A stretch of 7,101 bases of DNA. Source: Dethiosulfovibrio sp. GTDB lineage: Bacteria > Synergistota > Synergistia > Synergistales > Dethiosulfovibrionaceae. Shown one piece after another: positions 4,997 through 7,101 of this stretch; positions within the stretch are counted from its first letter, which is position 1, and each line of letters starts with the position of its first letter. Position numbers and translations under genes: made by a program. The notes beneath the pieces were generated by a model that ran no database searches, was not told the DNA's origin, and worked only from the letters and a program-made list of their open reading frames with translations. The DNA lies in contig JAQUTB010000085.1 in NCBI GenBank assembly GCA_028709985.1, positions 1 through 7,101 of the forward strand. The letters are read 5' to 3'.

Positions 4997-7101
4997 GAGA
5001 GGTCTCCTTTGAGGATATTCCGTACAGGGCACAGTAGAGCACCGGAACCACTATGAGTGTCAGCACCGTGGCGAAGGTGAGACCGAACATTATTGTCACG
5101 GCCATGGCGGCGAAGAAATCGTCCAGGGCCAACGGTGCCATGCCGAGAACGGTGGTCATGGCCGCCATCATGACAGGACGAATTCTGCCCATGGAGGCCT
5201 CCATAACCGCGGAGAATCGGGCCTTGCCCTGGGCCAATTCAAGCTCTATCTGGTCGAGCAGGACTATGGCGTTTTTGATGAGCATTCCAGCAAGGCTGAG
5301 GTATCCCAACAGGGCCATGAATCCGAAGCTCTGGCCCGTCACCAAAAGCCCGAGGGTTACCCCTATGGCGGCCAAAGGCAGGCACAGGAAGACAACCGCT
5401 GGCTGTCTGAAGCCGTTGAAGAGCCCCATAACCACCACTATCATGAGGACGAAGCTGAGCAAAAAGGGCTTTAACAGGGCATCTTGAGAGGTTTTTGAGT
5501 CCTCGAACTCCCCTCCCCAGACCATATCGTAGCCGTGTGGCAGCTCTAGAGAGCCTACGACAGGTAGGATCCTCTTACGAAGCTCTTCGGCGGTCCCAAT
5601 CAAGGGATCGCACTGAGGGGTTATGACCCTTGAGCGATTCCTACGCCAGATAACTGGATCCTCCCATTCAAGTTCAAGCCCTGAGAGCACCTGACTGGCT
5701 GGCACAAAACGCCTCAGCCCTCTGCTCCATATCTGGACGTCCTCCACCGAGTCGAGGTCTCGCCTCTCAGCCTCAGGAGCCCTGACCATTATGGGAAGCA
5801 GGTTGTCCCCCTCACGGTATACCCCTACGGGCCGACCGTCGAAGTTGCCCTTCAGGGCTCCCGCGACCTCCGCCCTGGTGAGGCCAGAACGCCTCGCCCT
5901 GGCCTCATCCACCTCCGGGACCAATACCTTGACCTTCTGCCTCCAGTCGTCCCTGATGTCCACCCCCGCCGGATCCTGGGCCATTATGGCCCTCACCTGC
6001 GAGGACAGCCCTCTCAGCATCGAGGGGTCGTCGCCGGTTATCCTGAGCTTGACCTTTGCTCCGACCCCAGGCCCTTTTTTGAACCTCTCGAACCGGGCCT
6101 CCGAGTCGGGAAAGGCCTCGGCGGTCCAGAGCGATTGCCTTGCCATTATTCCACCTATTGCCTCGTAGTCTTTAACGGTCACCAAAAGAAAGCCGTAGGA
6201 GCTGTTGGGAAGCTCGGGCTCGAAGGCGAGGTAAAATCGAAGGGGTCCCTCCCCCGCGAAGGCCGCCACGGAAGCCACGGATGGCTCGTCCTCAAGAAGA
6301 TGCTCCGAGATCTCGACCAGATCCTGAGCGGTCCTGGTGACGTCGGTGCCCTCTGGAAGCCAATATTGGATCATGAACTGATCCCTCACTGTGTCCGGGA
6401 AGAAACTCTGACCGACGAAACGAAATCCCCACAGGGCCAGAACTAGCAAAACGACCATGGACCCCAGGGTAAGCTTTCGCCGATCCACGCACTTAACGAG
6501 AAATCCCCTGTAAAAGGAGTAGAATCGACCGTCTTTTTGCCCCCCGTCGCTCTCGGGTTTAAGAAACATCACCGCCAAGAGTGGGGTCACGGTTATGGCC
6601 AAAATCCAGGATATCAGCAATGACACAGCCACGACCTGAAAGAGGCTTCGGCAAAACTCCCCTGTGACGTCCTGGGACAGGCCTATGGCTGCGAATGCCA
6701 AAACGGCGACTACGGTAGCTCCCAGAAGGGGCCATTTGGTCTCCTCCACGATCCGAGAGGCCGTCGCCTTACCGTCCTTCCCAGCGGAGATTCCCACCAA
6801 TATTCCCTCTGTGACGACGATAGCGTTGTCCACAAGCATACCCAACGATATTATGAGGGCCCCTAAAGATACGCTGTGGAGCTCTATGCCTATCATCCTC
6901 ATGGCCACGAATGTTCCAGCTATAGTGAGAAGCAGTATTACCCCCATGAGGAGTCCACTGACCGTGCCCATGAAGACCACCAGGAGCACTATCACTATCA
7001 CTACAGCCTCGACCAGGTTGACCACGAAGCCCTGCACGGCGTCCCTAACCAAGTCGCTCTGATACGTCACCGTCTCTATGTCCACCCCGATTGGCAGGTC
7101 C
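4977..7101 (-). CDS. RND-family efflux permease, C-terminal two thirds (5' end outside window)
   Basis: 707 codons are visible. RND pumps have about 1,020-1,050 residues, so some 315 N-terminal residues (TM1 and the first porter subdomains) are missing. The GTG at 7083-7085 is internal: the frame stays open upstream and LPIGVDIETVTYQ is a family segment. Numbering from that GTG, TM2-TM6 cover about 20-175, TM7 about 207-224, the second large periplasmic loop 225-538, and TM8-TM12 540-690. TM4 has GMLVDNAIVV (82-91) with the proton-relay Asp86, and TM10 has MLIKNAIVLL (601-610) with Lys604, matching AcrB Asp407 and Lys940, so it should be proton-driven. The second AcrB aspartate (408) is Asn here. 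It resembles drug/lipid exporters (HAE type) rather than metal exporters. A periplasmic adaptor gene probably lies upstream. tetR overlaps its 3' end. Confidence 0.93.
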   Translation of the reverse strand, partial: DLPIGVDIETVTYQSDLVRDAVQGFVVNLVEAVVIVIVLLVVFMGTVSGLLMGVILLLTIAGTFVAMRMIGIELHSVSLGALIISLGMLVDNAIVVTEGILVGISAGKDGKATASRIVEETKWPLLGATVVAVLAFAAIGLSQDVTGEFCRSLFQVVAVSLLISWILAITVTPLLAVMFLKPESDGGQKDGRFYSFYRGFLVKCVDRRKLTLGSMVVLLVLALWGFRFVGQSFFPDTVRDQFMIQYWLPEGTDVTRTAQDLVEISEHLLEDEPSVASVAAFAGEGPLRFYLAFEPELPNSSYGFLLVTVKDYEAIGGIMARQSLWTAEAFPDSEARFERFKKGPGVGAKVKLRITGDDPSMLRGLSSQVRAIMAQDPAGVDIRDDWRQKVKVLVPEVDEARARRSGLTRAEVAGALKGNFDGRPVGVYREGDNLLPIMVRAPEAERRDLDSVEDVQIWSRGLRRFVPASQVLSGLELEWEDPVIWRRNRSRVITPQCDPLIGTAEELRKRILPVVGSLELPHGYDMVWGGEFEDSKTSQDALLKPFLLSFVLMIVVVMGLFNGFRQPAVVFLCLPLAAIGVTLGLLVTGQSFGFMALLGYLSLAGMLIKNAIVLLDQIELELAQGKARFSAVMEASMGRIRPVMMAAMTTVLGMAPLALDDFFAAMAVTIMFGLTFATVLTLIVVPVLYCALYGISSKETSHGPQNP

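Noticed and set aside
4997..5032. TetR extended 12 residues to an upstream ATG
   Set aside because: No ribosome site there; the extra residues are unlike AcrR-type N-termini and lie fully inside the permease gene.

Overview
The window is 7.1 kb of GC-rich bacterial DNA. Every protein gene I can support lies on the minus strand, so transcription runs from right to left. An RND efflux pump implies a two-membrane (Gram-negative type) cell. Strong AGGAGG-type ribosome sites and frequent AGG (Arg) and ATA (Ile) codons in GC-rich DNA would fit an anaerobe such as a Synergistota member. That placement is a low-confidence guess from style, not from a marker gene.

Layout, right to left. (1) 7101-4388 holds the C-terminal two thirds of an RND efflux permease, then a TetR/AcrR-type repressor whose start lies 20 nt inside the permease gene. 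Together they form the end of a self-regulated efflux operon. (2) 4387-3887 is a 501-bp stretch without a protein gene, but it is not empty. It contains two diverged tandem copies of one unit, 233 bp apart and read on the PLUS strand. Each unit has a palindrome TAGGTA-N4-TACCTA/G, then 46 nt, then TATAAT, then a short A/C-rich segment carrying anti-Shine-Dalgarno-like CCTCC and CTCCTTA words, and then a strong hairpin. I read them as two sibling small RNA genes with a shared type of control. The lplA promoter is at the left end of this stretch. (3) 3886-1363 is a tight three-gene operon: lipoate-protein ligase (lplA, probable TTG start), an alpha/beta hydrolase (TGATG overlap) and a Vat/CatB-like xenobiotic acetyltransferase (8-nt gap). 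(4) 1310-484 is a type II toxin-antitoxin module, a DUF1778 ribbon-helix-helix antitoxin followed by a GNAT toxin with a 13-nt overlap. It has its own near-consensus sigma-70 promoter, whose -10 is covered by a perfect inverted repeat. (5) 459-1 is the N-terminal part of a QueG-like iron-sulfur protein 24 nt behind the toxin, leaving the window at the left edge.

The genes combine housekeeping (lipoate attachment) with defence against small molecules (efflux pump and repressor, Vat-like acetyltransferase) and a toxin-antitoxin module. The most unusual part is the pair of predicted small RNA genes between the efflux operon and lplA.
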